Source of the DNA: JABJMC01 sp964473745
GTDB taxonomy: Bacteria > Patescibacteriota > Gracilibacteria > UBA1369 > UBA12473
Reading direction: 5' to 3'
Assembly (NCBI GenBank): GCA_964473745.1
Contig: CAYYQE010000001.1
Span: 1-64,000, forward strand
DNA: 64,000 nt
Below the pieces are notes generated by a model that did not search any database, was not told the DNA's origin, and saw only the letters and a program-made list of their open reading frames with translations. The position numbers and the translations under genes are program-made. Below, piece after piece: positions 23,927 to 33,827 of this stretch (positions within the stretch are counted from its first letter, which is position 1; each line of letters begins with the position of its first letter).

Positions 23927-24562
23927 TTATAAATCCATCCTAAGTGGTTGCGGGTCAGTTTTGTCATCTGAAGATCGCTCAATTGGTTCTTTTCGAGGCA
24001 AGGGTGATTGTTCAGTTTCTGAAACAGGTGGGACTCCAATCGGACGATGGTCTGACGGTGATTCAGGCATTTTGACCAGGGGTTCACGGTTTGCTTCACG
24101 GATTGGTCGGCGTTCGGCGCGGTACAACTGATAACCACTCCAAATCATAAGAATCACACCCACAAAAGCCATAATCATCCCAAATTTAGTATCTTTTAGA
24201 GTAATATTTACCCCAAATTTCGGATGGAAAAAAACTGAATTTGCCACCAGCAGTAACACCAAATCTTGCACCCCTAAAAACGCAAAAAGCGCTCCTTCTT
24301 TTACCGGGAGCTCAGGTAAACGCTTCCCTTTTAAAGGAAGAACAATCCAAGATCCTACAAAAACAGCTGAAACTAGCACCATTAAACCCACCAAAAAAAG
24401 TGGTCCAGTGATGCCCAAATAAAGATCGCCTGCCCCAAAGGCATCAAGATCTTCATACCAAGGGAGAAGTGTACTTAAAGCCAGAATGGCGCAACTTAAT
24501 AAAATCCATTTCCGTGTCACATCCATTCTTGAAAGGCTTGTTTTTAAACGTCGAGAAGCCAT
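23927..24562 (-). CDS. Four-TM membrane protein, unknown function
   Basis: A protein of about 211 residues with four predicted membrane helices (starting at LLSCAILALSTLLPW, GPLFLVGLMVLVSAVFV, ALFAFLGVQDLVLLLVA and MIMAFVGVILMIWSGYQL) and a hydrophilic Pro/Arg/Glu-rich C-terminal tail of about 65 residues. The start is uncertain. A promoter (TTGTCA, 17 nt, TATTCT) at 24588-24616 puts the transcript start near 24580, which favours the ATG at 24562 over the ATG at 24583 or the TTG at 24616. Family not recognised. Confidence 0.6.
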   Translation of the reverse strand: MASRRLKTSLSRMDVTRKWILLSCAILALSTLLPWYEDLDAFGAGDLYLGITGPLFLVGLMVLVSAVFVGSWIVLPLKGKRLPELPVKEGALFAFLGVQDLVLLLVANSVFFHPKFGVNITLKDTKFGMIMAFVGVILMIWSGYQLYRAERRPIREANREPLVKMPESPSDHRPIGVPPVSETEQSPLPRKEPIERSSDDKTDPQPLRMDL

Positions 24563-24657
24563 ATTACAAGGGTTAGAAGCCATTTGAAGAATAACGCCAG
24601 TTTTGACGAATGACAAGACATTCCTTATGTTAAAGGTAGTTCTTATTTTTTTTGCCT

Positions 24658-25755
24658 ATGAAAATCGCCATTGATATTCGAGAAACACTAAGCCATAAAA
24701 CTGGTAAAGGGTGGTATACCTTTGTGTTAGTTAAGCATTTACTAAAGCTTGCTCCCGAAGCGGAATTTCTTTTATTTACCCAGAAAAAAAACCCTGAATT
24801 CGAATCATTTAAAAACGCTCGTCAAATTGTTTTACCTCAAAAAGGACTAACCTGGCATTTAAAAGCTCTTCGTCAACTTAAAAAAGCAAAACCTGACATT
24901 TTTTGGGCGCCAACGAGTTTTATTATCCCAGCCCTGGCCCCCAAATCACTCACTACCGTAATTACCGTCCATGATATTGTGGCTTTTCTTTTTCCTCAGG
25001 GGCATGACAAAAAAGCACTTTTACTCGAGAGGCTCACCTTAAAACGGGCTCTTAGAAAAGCCGCCAAAATCTTTACAGTTTCTCGCAATACCAAAGCGGA
25101 TTTAATTCAGCTTTTTAATATTCCAGAAAACCAAATAGTTATTGCGCCGTGTTCGGCTGGCGCGGTTTTCACGAAACTAAATGACACTGCTTTTTTAGAA
25201 AAAATTCGCCAAAAACATAATCTTCCAAAAACATTTTTACTGGGGGTAGGCACCTTATCTCCTCGCAAAAATTTCACTCGTTTTATTCAAGCTTTTGATC
25301 AGCTTGCCCCTGAATATCCCGATACACATTTAGTTATTGTGGGGAATAAGGGTTGGAATTTTGATGACATTTTAGAAGAAGGGAATCGCGAAAAAGTGCA
25401 TTTAATTGGCTATGTTGATGCGGCCGAATTAGTTGCTCTTTATAATCTAGCCAAAATTTTTGTTTTCCCCTCACTTTATGAAGGTTTTGGAATTCCACCG
25501 TTGGAAGCCATGTCTTGTGGTTGTCCGGTGGTGACTTCCAATATTTCTTCGCTGCCAGAAGTGGTGGGGGATGCTGCTCTATTGATTGATCCTTATTCTA
25601 CCGAAGAAATTGCCGGCGCGATCGGCACCCTTCTTGCTAATTCAGAATTAAACCAGGATTTATCCCGAAAAGGCCTGCGGCAAGCCACTAAATTCTCTTG
25701 GGAAAAGAGCGCCAAAAAATTGCTCGAAGTTTTCGAAACCTTAAAAATAGGTTAA
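24658..25755 (+). CDS. Glycosyltransferase family 4 protein
   Basis: A 365-residue GT-B glycosyltransferase, probably acting on a surface glycan. The N-terminus MKIAIDIRETLSHKTGKGWY and the donor-binding domain (GVGTLSPRKNFTRFIQAF, then PSLYEGFGIPPLEAMSCGCPVVTS, containing the E-x7-E motif) are typical of the GT4 mannosyl/glucosyltransferase group. The start is the ATG at 24658; a TTG at 24652 is in frame. nadK follows after 11 bp. Sugar specificity cannot be read. Confidence 0.9.
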   Translation: MKIAIDIRETLSHKTGKGWYTFVLVKHLLKLAPEAEFLLFTQKKNPEFESFKNARQIVLPQKGLTWHLKALRQLKKAKPDIFWAPTSFIIPALAPKSLTTVITVHDIVAFLFPQGHDKKALLLERLTLKRALRKAAKIFTVSRNTKADLIQLFNIPENQIVIAPCSAGAVFTKLNDTAFLEKIRQKHNLPKTFLLGVGTLSPRKNFTRFIQAFDQLAPEYPDTHLVIVGNKGWNFDDILEEGNREKVHLIGYVDAAELVALYNLAKIFVFPSLYEGFGIPPLEAMSCGCPVVTSNISSLPEVVGDAALLIDPYSTEEIAGAIGTLLANSELNQDLSRKGLRQATKFSWEKSAKKLLEVFETLKIG

Positions 25756-25766
25756 AATAAACTCCC

Positions 25767-26669
25767 ATGATTCCCAAACCTAAAAATATCAGGACCGTTG
25801 CTCTTGTTTCCAATAAACACTTGGATCGGCAGGGGGCGTCTTTAGTTCGGATAGCAGTCCGGTTTTTTAAGCGCCGCAAAATCAACATTCTTTACAACAA
25901 ACACATTTCAAAAAATTTAAAGGAAAGAATGACGCGCGATGCCAAAATTATGAAAACAGCAGATTTAGTAATTGCTTTTGGGGGAGATGGGACACTTATT
26001 AAATTAGCGCGACACATTGAATACAAAATGATTCCGATCTTAGCGGTGAATCTGGGAAGTCTGGGGTTTATGAGCGAGATCCAGAAAGCAAAGGACATGA
26101 AAGAAAAACTTGAGTCTTATTTAAAACGGATTATTGATGCCAAAAAGTATCGACTTGATGTTCGGAGCATGTTGAGAATTACTGTTTATCGGGATGGTGA
26201 AAAAATTGAAACTTTTCTAGCGCTTAATGAAGCGGTTATTAATCAGGGGAATTTTGCTCGCTTAATTGAATTAGAGGCTTCTATTGATCAACGAAAAATG
26301 GTGCGGTTTAAAGCCGATGGCATGATTGTAGCGACTCCCACTGGGTCAACTGGTCATTCTTTGTCCGCTGGCGGCCCCATTGTGCATCCTAAGCTCGATG
26401 CTTTGGTGTTTACGCCAATTTGTCCGGCCACGCTTTCAATGTGTCCAATTGTGATCCCAAGTAATCGTATGCTGACTGTTACTATCGAAACTAAACGAAA
26501 ATACGCAGACAACGATATTGGTCTTACTATTGATGGCCAAACTATTACCAAACTTCAATACGGCGATAAAATTAAATTCCGCCGTTCATCCCGACATTTT
26601 GTGCTTGCGCGTTCCACCAACACCAAATACTACAAAATCCTCCGCGAAAGACTGCATTGGGGAGATTGA
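25767..26669 (+). CDS. nadK: NAD kinase
   Basis: A 300-residue enzyme that phosphorylates NAD to NADP using ATP or polyphosphate. It contains the GGDGT motif (about 72-76), NLGSLGFMSE, the NE motif (LALNEAVINQG) and the Gly/Ser-rich TPTGSTGHSLSAGGPIV stretch. TAAAAT ends 8 nt before the ATG, so it may have its own leaderless transcript besides read-through from the upstream gene. It is one of only two genes here ending in TGA, and TAA follows immediately. Confidence 0.93.
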   Translation: MIPKPKNIRTVALVSNKHLDRQGASLVRIAVRFFKRRKINILYNKHISKNLKERMTRDAKIMKTADLVIAFGGDGTLIKLARHIEYKMIPILAVNLGSLGFMSEIQKAKDMKEKLESYLKRIIDAKKYRLDVRSMLRITVYRDGEKIETFLALNEAVINQGNFARLIELEASIDQRKMVRFKADGMIVATPTGSTGHSLSAGGPIVHPKLDALVFTPICPATLSMCPIVIPSNRMLTVTIETKRKYADNDIGLTIDGQTITKLQYGDKIKFRRSSRHFVLARSTNTKYYKILRERLHWGD

Positions 26670-26672
26670 TAA

Positions 26673-28430
26673 CTAATAGCTACTAGTTTCGCCTGGGGAA
26701 TTGCGATAAATAACTGGATAGTATTTTTTGCCATGCGATCGACCCACGCGATCATCTCCCGCCAAGCGACGAGTGGTGATTTTAGCTGGCTTGCCAGACT
26801 TAGGAGCATCTGCAAATTCGGCCACTAAATTTGCTTTATTTTTCCAGCGCAAAAATATCACACTATGATCGCCAGCCCTTCCTCCCCATTCTTTATTTAT
26901 TGCGGCCACGTGTAAATATAGCCAATCACCAGGTTGTAAATCATAAAGTGCTTCTCGGCGGGCATATTCTCCAAGTTGTTTACTAGGATGTTTATAGTGG
27001 TAATGTTCCTTTTTTTGTCCTCGTTGATACCAGTGATATCCAGCCACAGTATAGGCTTTATTTACCCAGTCCCAACAATGTTTGCCAGAATTCCACTGAC
27101 CTTTTTTGTAGAGAGCATGACTTTTATCAGCCAAAATCCGGGCTGCCTCAGCCACTCGCTCACCACCACTAAATGAGGCCAAGTGAGTTTGTACTTGTGT
27201 GCGATAAGCCTCGTCTGGGATCACAGTTTCAATAGTATATTTCCCGTTATCTGGATCAGCTTCGATCTGTTTTTGGGGTGCTGTTTCACGAGCTTTTTCT
27301 TTCATCGGAGCTAATTCTTCTGGTGTCATAGGAGTAAATCCAGCGTAAAGCGCGTAGTTTTCATAAAGGTTTCTGAAATGATTCGGATTTTCTGCCGACG
27401 GGGCATAGCTTTCCGAAAAATAAGCTAAAAATTCTTCAGAATAATGACCTTTTCGATAAACTTCTCCATCAAACCCTCGTTCTCGCATGCCAATAATTTT
27501 GAGAGCCCAATCTAACTGCGCCTCAAAATTGTATGTATTATCCTTTAAAACCCCAAAATGTTTTCCATTATCACCATTTTCAGCTTTCAAAAGAGACATC
27601 ACTAAATAAGGATCGATTCCAGCATCGGCTGAGCGTTCAATTATCTCGCGAGTTAGACGTTCTTTTTGAGTTGCGCCTTCGATATGTGAGGTGTCGATAG
27701 CGTCATATTTGCCGTTGCCTAACATGTCCGTAAAAGCAGCAAATTGTTCTGGTTCAGACTGCACGGTTTCGTAAACTTCCAGCGCTTTCTCTCGTTTACG
27801 TTCCATCTGACGCATCTTAGGACCATTTGGTTTAATTGTTTCCAAAATTTCAATGTCATATCCAGCCATTACTTCCACATATTCGGAGCCATCATAAAAG
27901 CTTCCTTTTAAGGCATCGCCACGATCACCAACTTCTACCTTGCCATCTCCAGAAGTAGCTCGGAGTCGCCTAACTTCAGGTTTATTTTTGAAAAAATAAT
28001 TAAGCCCAATAACACCCTCGGCTTCAGCGTTAAAGCGACCTTGTTTATCAGAAAAATTAAATGAATAAGTATTGTCACCAATTTTATCAGCAAAAAGTTC
28101 CAAAAGTGATCCCGGCCGAACATCCTCTATTTGATAAAGAACTTCTACGGGGATAATTGCTGAAAATTGTTCAACTAGTTCAAAATCAAGGGAGCCAGTG
28201 GGGCTTAGTGCTTTTAAGGTCAGAGCTTCGGAGTGCATAGTGTCTAGCATGCCCGATAAGCCCTTTTCCCGAGAATCTCTTACTGATCCATAGCTTTCGC
28301 TTATTCGTTGAGCAGCGGCAGTAGGGGCCGGCGTGGGCATTGGAGCATCTTCGACAACCTCAGTTGGTTCTAATATTTCTTCTGGGGTTTCTTCGGGAGC
28401 TCCTAGAGGGGCTTCTGGATGTTCAGTCAT
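26673..28430 (-). CDS. Putative peptidoglycan hydrolase-like protein with CHAP/NlpC-like C-terminus
   Basis: A 585-residue protein. An acidic, Pro/Glu-rich tail (1-45) lacks a signal peptide. Residues about 50-215 are an unrecognised beta-rich domain. About 245-345 resembles a lysozyme-like fold (AGIDPYLVMSLLKAENGDNGKHFGVL). About 440-560 carries a Cys-His pair as in CHAP or NlpC/P60 amidases (GKHCWDWVNKAY and AGDHSVIFLRW). Lack of a signal peptide suggests export by another route, release by lysis, or a cytoplasmic job. A TATAAT box lies 31 nt upstream. The enzymatic call is inference. Confidence 0.5.
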   Translation of the reverse strand: MTEHPEAPLGAPEETPEEILEPTEVVEDAPMPTPAPTAAAQRISESYGSVRDSREKGLSGMLDTMHSEALTLKALSPTGSLDFELVEQFSAIIPVEVLYQIEDVRPGSLLELFADKIGDNTYSFNFSDKQGRFNAEAEGVIGLNYFFKNKPEVRRLRATSGDGKVEVGDRGDALKGSFYDGSEYVEVMAGYDIEILETIKPNGPKMRQMERKREKALEVYETVQSEPEQFAAFTDMLGNGKYDAIDTSHIEGATQKERLTREIIERSADAGIDPYLVMSLLKAENGDNGKHFGVLKDNTYNFEAQLDWALKIIGMRERGFDGEVYRKGHYSEEFLAYFSESYAPSAENPNHFRNLYENYALYAGFTPMTPEELAPMKEKARETAPQKQIEADPDNGKYTIETVIPDEAYRTQVQTHLASFSGGERVAEAARILADKSHALYKKGQWNSGKHCWDWVNKAYTVAGYHWYQRGQKKEHYHYKHPSKQLGEYARREALYDLQPGDWLYLHVAAINKEWGGRAGDHSVIFLRWKNKANLVAEFADAPKSGKPAKITTRRLAGDDRVGRSHGKKYYPVIYRNSPGETSSY

Positions 28431-28461
28431 TTTGTATTTATTTATCTAAAATGATCTAATC

Positions 28462-28467
28462 ATTATA
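28462..28467 (-). promoter_or_regulatory. -10 box upstream of the putative hydrolase gene
   Basis: TATAAT on the minus strand, 31 nt before the ATG at 28430. The 14-bp palindrome AAAACAGCTGTTTT lies just upstream (28472-28485) and could be an operator. Confidence 0.5.
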
Positions 28468-28511
28468 CCTTAAAACAGCTGTTTTTTCCAGATCAAAACC
28501 AGGGCAAAAAG

Positions 28512-31190
28512 TTATGCTACTTTTTCTAACTTAATGGCATTAGTCGGTTTAAGCGAACGAGCTTTGCGCGGGCTTAATTCGCCGGCTTTTTCTTTTAAAA
28601 CAGACTGCGCGGCGGCTAACCTGGCAATTGGAACGCGATAAGGCGAGCAACTAACATAATCTAAACCAATCATATGGCAGAATTCTACGGAGCGTGGCTC
28701 ACCGCCATGTTCACCACAGATCCCAATTTCTAGATCAGGTTTGGTTTCGCGGCCTAAATTTACACAAGTCTGCATTAATGATCCGACACCTATTCGGTCA
28801 ATAGTTTCGGTTGGATCATCAGGCAAGATTCCCGCTTCTATATAATGCGCCAAAAAACTTCCAGCATCATCGCGACTATAACCATAAGTTAGCTGGGTTA
28901 AGTCATTTGTCCCAAATGATAAGAAATCTGCTTTTTCCGCAATTTTGTGCGCGGTTAAACAAGCTCGTGGGATTTCTATCATAGTTCCAATCTTATATTC
29001 AAATGGGATTTCGCCAATTTCTTCAATTACGTCCATAACGATTTTGTGAACTGTTTTAAATTCTTCAAATTCCCCAATTAGTGGAACCTCGATTTCGGGG
29101 ATAACTTTTATGCCTTGTTCGTGGCATTCAAAGGCTGCTTGAAGAATTGCTCGGACCTGCATGGCGTAAAGTTCGGGGCAGGTAATTCCGAGTCGACAGC
29201 CCCGGTGTCCCAGCATCGGATTAATTTCGTGCAGGTTGCTTATGATTTTTTTGAGTTCATTAATATCTAAATTCATCTCAGCAGCTAGTTCTTGAATTTT
29301 TTCTTCAGCGTCTAGTGAAGGGAGGAATTCATGTAGCGGTGGGTCTAGCAAACGAATTGTTACCGGAAACCCATCCATAACCTCAAAAATTCCTGCAAAA
29401 TCTTCTTTTTGAACCGGAAGAAGTTTATTTAAAGCTTTTTCGCGACGAGTTTCATCGTCTTTAGCAAGAATTACTTCACGCATGATCGCAATTCGATCTT
29501 CGGCAAAGAACATGTGTTCCGTCCGACATAAGCCAATTCCTTCGGCTCCAAAGTCGCGAGCGACCTGACAATCCTCAGGGGTGTCAGCGTTGGTGCGCAC
29601 CCGCATTTCTCTTACCTCGTCCGACCACAGCATTATGGTTTCAAAAAAGCCCGAAACTTCGGGCTCACTCATTTCTACTGTCCCCACAATTACCTCACCA
29701 ATAGTTCCGTTCAAGGTAATTTCTTCGCCTTGCTTGACGATCGTTGTTCCGACGCGGAATTCGCCTTGTTTGTAATCTACAATCACCTCGCCCGCGCCGG
29801 CCACACAGCATTTACCCATGCCACGGCAAACCACGGCGGCGTGGCTCGTATTTCCTCCGGTTGAAGTCAGAATTCCTTGCGCCGCATGCATTCCGTGAAT
29901 ATCTTCTGGGCTGGTTTCTTTTCGCACCAAAATTACTTTTTCACCGGTTTCAGCCCATTCCGCGGCGGTATCTGCATCAAAAACCACTTTTCCGGTCGCG
30001 GCCCCCGGCGAAGCCGGTAAACCTTTCGCTAGTACGTCATATTGCGTTCCGGGAGCAATCGAGGGATGAAGGAGTTGTTTTAATTGGTTTGGATCCACCC
30101 GCAGCAGCGCCTCTTCTTTGGTAATCAATTTTTCTTCCATCATTTCAATGGCTATCCGTAAGGACGCCTGCGCTGTTCTTTTCCCATCACGTGTCTGCAA
30201 AATAAACAGCCGTCCTTGTTCAATCGTAAACTCAAGATCTTGCATATCACGATAATGCTCCTCCAGCTGATCCCGGATATCCACTAATTCATTATAAATC
30301 CCGGGCATTACTTCACCCAATTTAGCAAGAGGCTCCGGCGTCCTAATCCCAGCCACCACATCCTCGCCCTGGGCATTTATCAAATATTCGCCATAGAACA
30401 TATTTTCACCAGTAGAAGGGCAACGCGTAAAAGCCACTCCTGTCCCTGAAGTTTCGCCCATGTTCCCAAAAACCATGGTTTGGATATTCACGGCCGTGCC
30501 AATGTCATGCGGGATGCCATTTAAATTACGGTAAGTTGTGGCTCGTTTATTATTCCAAGATTTAAAAACCGCCTCAATCGATAATTGGAGCTGTTTTTTG
30601 GGATCCTCTGGGAACGGCTCACCAGTTGTATCACGCACAATTTGTTTAAAAGTTTGAACCAGTTCCATCCAGTCTTCGGCGTCTAATTCCGTGTCTAAGT
30701 GAACGCCTTTTTTCTCTTTAATAGCAGTTAGAGCATCTTCAAAATGATGATGAGGAACTTCCAGCACCACATCCCCAAACATTTGCACAAATCGACGGTA
30801 AGCATCATAAGCAAACCGCTCATTCCCAGTTTTTTCTATGACACCTTTAATAGTATTATCATTCAAACCAAGGTTTAAAACCGTATCCATCATCCCGGGC
30901 ATAGAAACTCGTGCTCCAGACCGCACAGACACTAACAATGGCGCTTCGGCATCCCCAAATTTTTTATCCATATTTTGCTCTAATTCCGTCATTTTAGCCT
31001 CTAATTCTTGATCATAGCTATCGGGATAACCGTTATGTTCTAAATAATAAAGACAAGCTTCTGTTGTGATAGTAAATCCGGACGGCACAGGTAAGCCAAG
31101 GCGAGTCATTTCCGCCAAATTAGCCCCTTTGCCTCCGAGTAAGTCCTTCATTGTTTTGGACCCTTCCGAGAAAGCATAGATGGTTTTCAT
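28512..31190 (-). CDS. ppdK: Pyruvate, phosphate dikinase
   Basis: An 892-residue enzyme interconverting pyruvate + ATP + Pi and PEP + AMP + PPi. It has the nucleotide-binding N-terminus (GGKGANLAEMTRLGLPVPSG, VRSGARVSMPGMMDTVLNLG), the phosphohistidine domain GGNTSHAAVVCRGMGKCCV (about 450) and the TIM-barrel C-terminus (GLCRTEHMFF, SFGTNDLTQLTYGYSRDD, GICGEHGGEP with the active-site Cys). Length fits the single-chain enzyme. With PEP carboxykinase nearby it ties pyruvate, PEP and oxaloacetate together and could serve glycolysis or gluconeogenesis. Confidence 0.97.
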   Translation of the reverse strand: MKTIYAFSEGSKTMKDLLGGKGANLAEMTRLGLPVPSGFTITTEACLYYLEHNGYPDSYDQELEAKMTELEQNMDKKFGDAEAPLLVSVRSGARVSMPGMMDTVLNLGLNDNTIKGVIEKTGNERFAYDAYRRFVQMFGDVVLEVPHHHFEDALTAIKEKKGVHLDTELDAEDWMELVQTFKQIVRDTTGEPFPEDPKKQLQLSIEAVFKSWNNKRATTYRNLNGIPHDIGTAVNIQTMVFGNMGETSGTGVAFTRCPSTGENMFYGEYLINAQGEDVVAGIRTPEPLAKLGEVMPGIYNELVDIRDQLEEHYRDMQDLEFTIEQGRLFILQTRDGKRTAQASLRIAIEMMEEKLITKEEALLRVDPNQLKQLLHPSIAPGTQYDVLAKGLPASPGAATGKVVFDADTAAEWAETGEKVILVRKETSPEDIHGMHAAQGILTSTGGNTSHAAVVCRGMGKCCVAGAGEVIVDYKQGEFRVGTTIVKQGEEITLNGTIGEVIVGTVEMSEPEVSGFFETIMLWSDEVREMRVRTNADTPEDCQVARDFGAEGIGLCRTEHMFFAEDRIAIMREVILAKDDETRREKALNKLLPVQKEDFAGIFEVMDGFPVTIRLLDPPLHEFLPSLDAEEKIQELAAEMNLDINELKKIISNLHEINPMLGHRGCRLGITCPELYAMQVRAILQAAFECHEQGIKVIPEIEVPLIGEFEEFKTVHKIVMDVIEEIGEIPFEYKIGTMIEIPRACLTAHKIAEKADFLSFGTNDLTQLTYGYSRDDAGSFLAHYIEAGILPDDPTETIDRIGVGSLMQTCVNLGRETKPDLEIGICGEHGGEPRSVEFCHMIGLDYVSCSPYRVPIARLAAAQSVLKEKAGELSPRKARSLKPTNAIKLEKVA

Positions 31191-31297
31191 TTTCTGAGGA
31201 TGAAAAGATATAAAAATAGGATGAATTTTTGCTAAATCAACTGTAGCGCAAAACTATACATCTTTACAAGATTTGGTGTAGTTAAAGTTGATAAAAC

Positions 31298-31906
31298 TTG
31301 ACTAACCTTAGACAAAAAGCTAAATTAGCGTCCTTAATCGGTCCTAATATGGCTTTAGAAAATTATGAATATGATGGCGCTCGTTTTTCTGTCGGGGCCA
31401 ATGATCCGAAAACTAACTTCGGTTTATTAATTCAAATTCACAACCCTTGGTCCATGACCAATCGGACAGTTGCAAGGTTATTAGCCGAAATAGAAGAGGG
31501 ATCTGATCCCAGTGAACTAGAATTCCGCCACGACGATGAGCTGCGCCCTGCTTTGCGGGCAATAGTTAGAAAAAAACTAATTCGCGCTTTGGGAAAAACA
31601 GAGAGGAAAGATGTAGAGATCCCTCACATTAAACCAGCCTCAGAATTACCAGAAGAACGCAAAGTTCAAGAACTTTACGATCGTGTCGTCCAAGATTTAA
31701 AGACCCAGGCTGGGGACCCAGTTGATGGTCAATACGTCATTTATGACACTCGGTTAGGTGCCCTTCACAGTATTCTGCGGAAAACAGACATTATATTTGC
31801 TTCTAATGAAAATATATTAAACTTTGTTCTTAAAAAACTGATAGAATCTGAAGAGTTTGTATTTCTTCCTCCGTTGCCAGCGAGTAGAGTAGATGCCTCA
31901 ATTTGA
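31298..31906 (+). CDS. Hypothetical protein, paralogue of the next gene
   Basis: A protein of about 202 residues, not recognised, with no signal peptide or membrane segment and a helical prediction. It shares a layout with the following gene: NPWSMTNRTVARLLAEI against NPLSEVNKTAARLAREL, and SELPEERKVQELYDRVV against AELPHAEQVKAVYDRAV. The start is uncertain: TTG at 31298 or ATG at 31349. It stops at TGA, with an in-frame TAG two codons later. The pair lies between minus-strand metabolic genes. Confidence 0.6.
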   Translation: MTNLRQKAKLASLIGPNMALENYEYDGARFSVGANDPKTNFGLLIQIHNPWSMTNRTVARLLAEIEEGSDPSELEFRHDDELRPALRAIVRKKLIRALGKTERKDVEIPHIKPASELPEERKVQELYDRVVQDLKTQAGDPVDGQYVIYDTRLGALHSILRKTDIIFASNENILNFVLKKLIESEEFVFLPPLPASRVDASI

Positions 31907-31942
31907 ATTTAGAAGATTGTAAAACACCTTAATTATCTTATT

Positions 31943-32515
31943 ATGTCAGAAGTTCAACCAGTAATTTCAGAACAATCTAGTCAGTCCTCCAGTTTATGGA
32001 GTAGGGTTGCTGGCGCCTCAGTGGTACAGCGCTACAATCCTTTGTCTGAAGTTAATAAAACTGCCGCTCGTTTAGCACGAGAATTAACCGCTGAAAATGG
32101 TTTTTGTTTACGTCACAGTGACGCTGGTCGGACCAATTTCCAGAATTTAGTCCGAGAACGGTTGTTAGAGCGTTTAGCTAATGAAGGGATTGTGCCGAGA
32201 TCTTTAGAACCAATAACCGAATTAGGCCCAGCCCCAGCTGAATTACCACACGCTGAACAGGTAAAGGCAGTTTATGATCGAGCAGTGGCTAGATTAACAG
32301 AATTAGGAGAAAAAGGAGACGATGAAACAATCACACTTGGTGATGTTAATATTATAGGAGTTATAAGAGAACTCACTCGAGGTAGTGACAGAAGAAAACA
32401 AGGTTCAATAGCCAACCGTGCGGCCTCCCAAATATTCGATAAAACCGAATTTGAAGAAAGCTCCGTAGATCCTCCTTATCGTCGGCGTGGATCAGCAGCT
32501 CCTACCAACCTCTAG
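31943..32515 (+). CDS. Hypothetical protein, paralogue of the previous gene
   Basis: A 190-residue probable cytoplasmic protein of unknown function. It shares the N-P-x-S-x-x-N-x-T-x-A-R-L and YDR-x-V motifs with the gene ending at 31906, so the two arose by tandem duplication. The N-terminus is Ser/Gln-rich and the C-terminus basic (SDRRKQGSIANRA). Its 3' end overlaps gdhA by 14 bp convergently. Confidence 0.65.
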   Translation: MSEVQPVISEQSSQSSSLWSRVAGASVVQRYNPLSEVNKTAARLARELTAENGFCLRHSDAGRTNFQNLVRERLLERLANEGIVPRSLEPITELGPAPAELPHAEQVKAVYDRAVARLTELGEKGDDETITLGDVNIIGVIRELTRGSDRRKQGSIANRAASQIFDKTEFEESSVDPPYRRRGSAAPTNL

Positions 32516-33761
32516 CTAGCATGGCTTCCTCAAGTCTTTTTAGAGCGACAATAAACGCCGCTTCACGCAGAGTAGCATTGTGCTTTTTAGCTGTGTCGGA
32601 AACCGCGTGCCAGGCTTCAATCATAATACGATTCAAACGTTCTTGAACCTCTTCAGCGCTCCAGTAAAAGTTAGCTTCGTTTTGCACAAGCTCAAAATAA
32701 CTGACCGTTACTCCACCAGCATTAGCCAAAATATCTGGAATAACCATCACTTCTTTTTCACGCAGGATTTCGTCGGCTTCTGGTGTAGTTGGGCCGTTCG
32801 CAAGTTCAAGAATAATCGAAGCTTTAACATTAGCAGCATTGTCTTTTGTAACTTGATTTTCTAGGGCGGAAAGCACCAAAACATCACATTCAACTTCGAG
32901 TAATTCTTCGTTAGTAATCACCTTACAACAATCTCCAGTTTTTTGAATCCCAGCCACTGAACATTCAGTTACTGTGCCCTTTTTAGCCTTACAAGTAATT
33001 GCCTCACGTGGATGTAATCCATCTTTACAATAAAGAGCTCCTTTTGAATCAGAAACACCGACAACTTTATATCCTGCGTCTTCCATCATGTGCGCGACAT
33101 TTGCTCCGGCATTTCCAAATCCTTGAATAACCACGGTCATTTCTTCTGGCTTTTTACCAAGCTCTTTAAGTGCTTCTTCCAAAACATACATTCCACCTTG
33201 TGAGGTTGCCTCACCCCGTCCTTCAGATCCTCCAACCGACAGTGGCTTACCTGTTACAACTCCTAATTTATTGCGACGCTGCAACATGGAATATTCATCA
33301 GCCATCCAGGCCATGATTTTAGGATTGGTATAAACATCCGGGGCTGGTATGTCCTTTTCGGGACCGATCAAAGGCTCAATTGCCCGAATATAAGTTCGGG
33401 ACAGTTGTTCCAATTCGCGCTCGCTAAGCTCGCGCGGATCAACAATTACACCTCCTTTACCACCACCTAATGGAATCCCGACCACTGAACATTTCATAGT
33501 CATCCAAGTAGCCAAAGCCTTAACCTCCTCCATATCAACCTGAGGATGGAAACGAATCCCACCCTTATAAGGACCGCGCACATTACTATGTTGCACTCGA
33601 AAACCTTTAAAAACGCGCACTGAACCATTGTCCATATGCACGGGCACACTTACTTCTAAAATTCGTTGCGGACTAGACAAATGAGTTTCCACGTGCGGAT
33701 CAAGTTTCATAATCTGAGCCGCGTTTCGCATTTGACGGATAGTGTTTTCAAAGAGAGACAT
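32502..33761 (-). CDS. gdhA: Glutamate dehydrogenase (Glu/Leu/Phe/Val dehydrogenase family)
   Basis: A 419-residue enzyme interconverting glutamate and 2-oxoglutarate plus ammonia. The dimerisation/substrate domain has FRVQHSNVRGPYKGGIRFHP (substrate Lys) and MTMKCSVVGIPLGGGKGGV (catalytic Lys). The Rossmann domain has VIQGFGNAGANVAHMM, and ANAGGVTVSYFEL follows. Length matches the hexameric, archaeal/Gram-positive type. Coenzyme preference cannot be called. Neighbouring pckA, aminotransferase and ppdK suggest amino-acid carbon feeding into PEP. Confidence 0.95.
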   Translation of the reverse strand: MSLFENTIRQMRNAAQIMKLDPHVETHLSSPQRILEVSVPVHMDNGSVRVFKGFRVQHSNVRGPYKGGIRFHPQVDMEEVKALATWMTMKCSVVGIPLGGGKGGVIVDPRELSERELEQLSRTYIRAIEPLIGPEKDIPAPDVYTNPKIMAWMADEYSMLQRRNKLGVVTGKPLSVGGSEGRGEATSQGGMYVLEEALKELGKKPEEMTVVIQGFGNAGANVAHMMEDAGYKVVGVSDSKGALYCKDGLHPREAITCKAKKGTVTECSVAGIQKTGDCCKVITNEELLEVECDVLVLSALENQVTKDNAANVKASIILELANGPTTPEADEILREKEVMVIPDILANAGGVTVSYFELVQNEANFYWSAEEVQERLNRIMIEAWHAVSDTAKKHNATLREAAFIVALKRLEEAMLARGW

Positions 33762-33827
33762 GGGTCAGGAAGTTTAGATAATTAGCGGGCCCCATAATAG
33801 CATCAGAAAGCAGGCAAACCAACAGAA

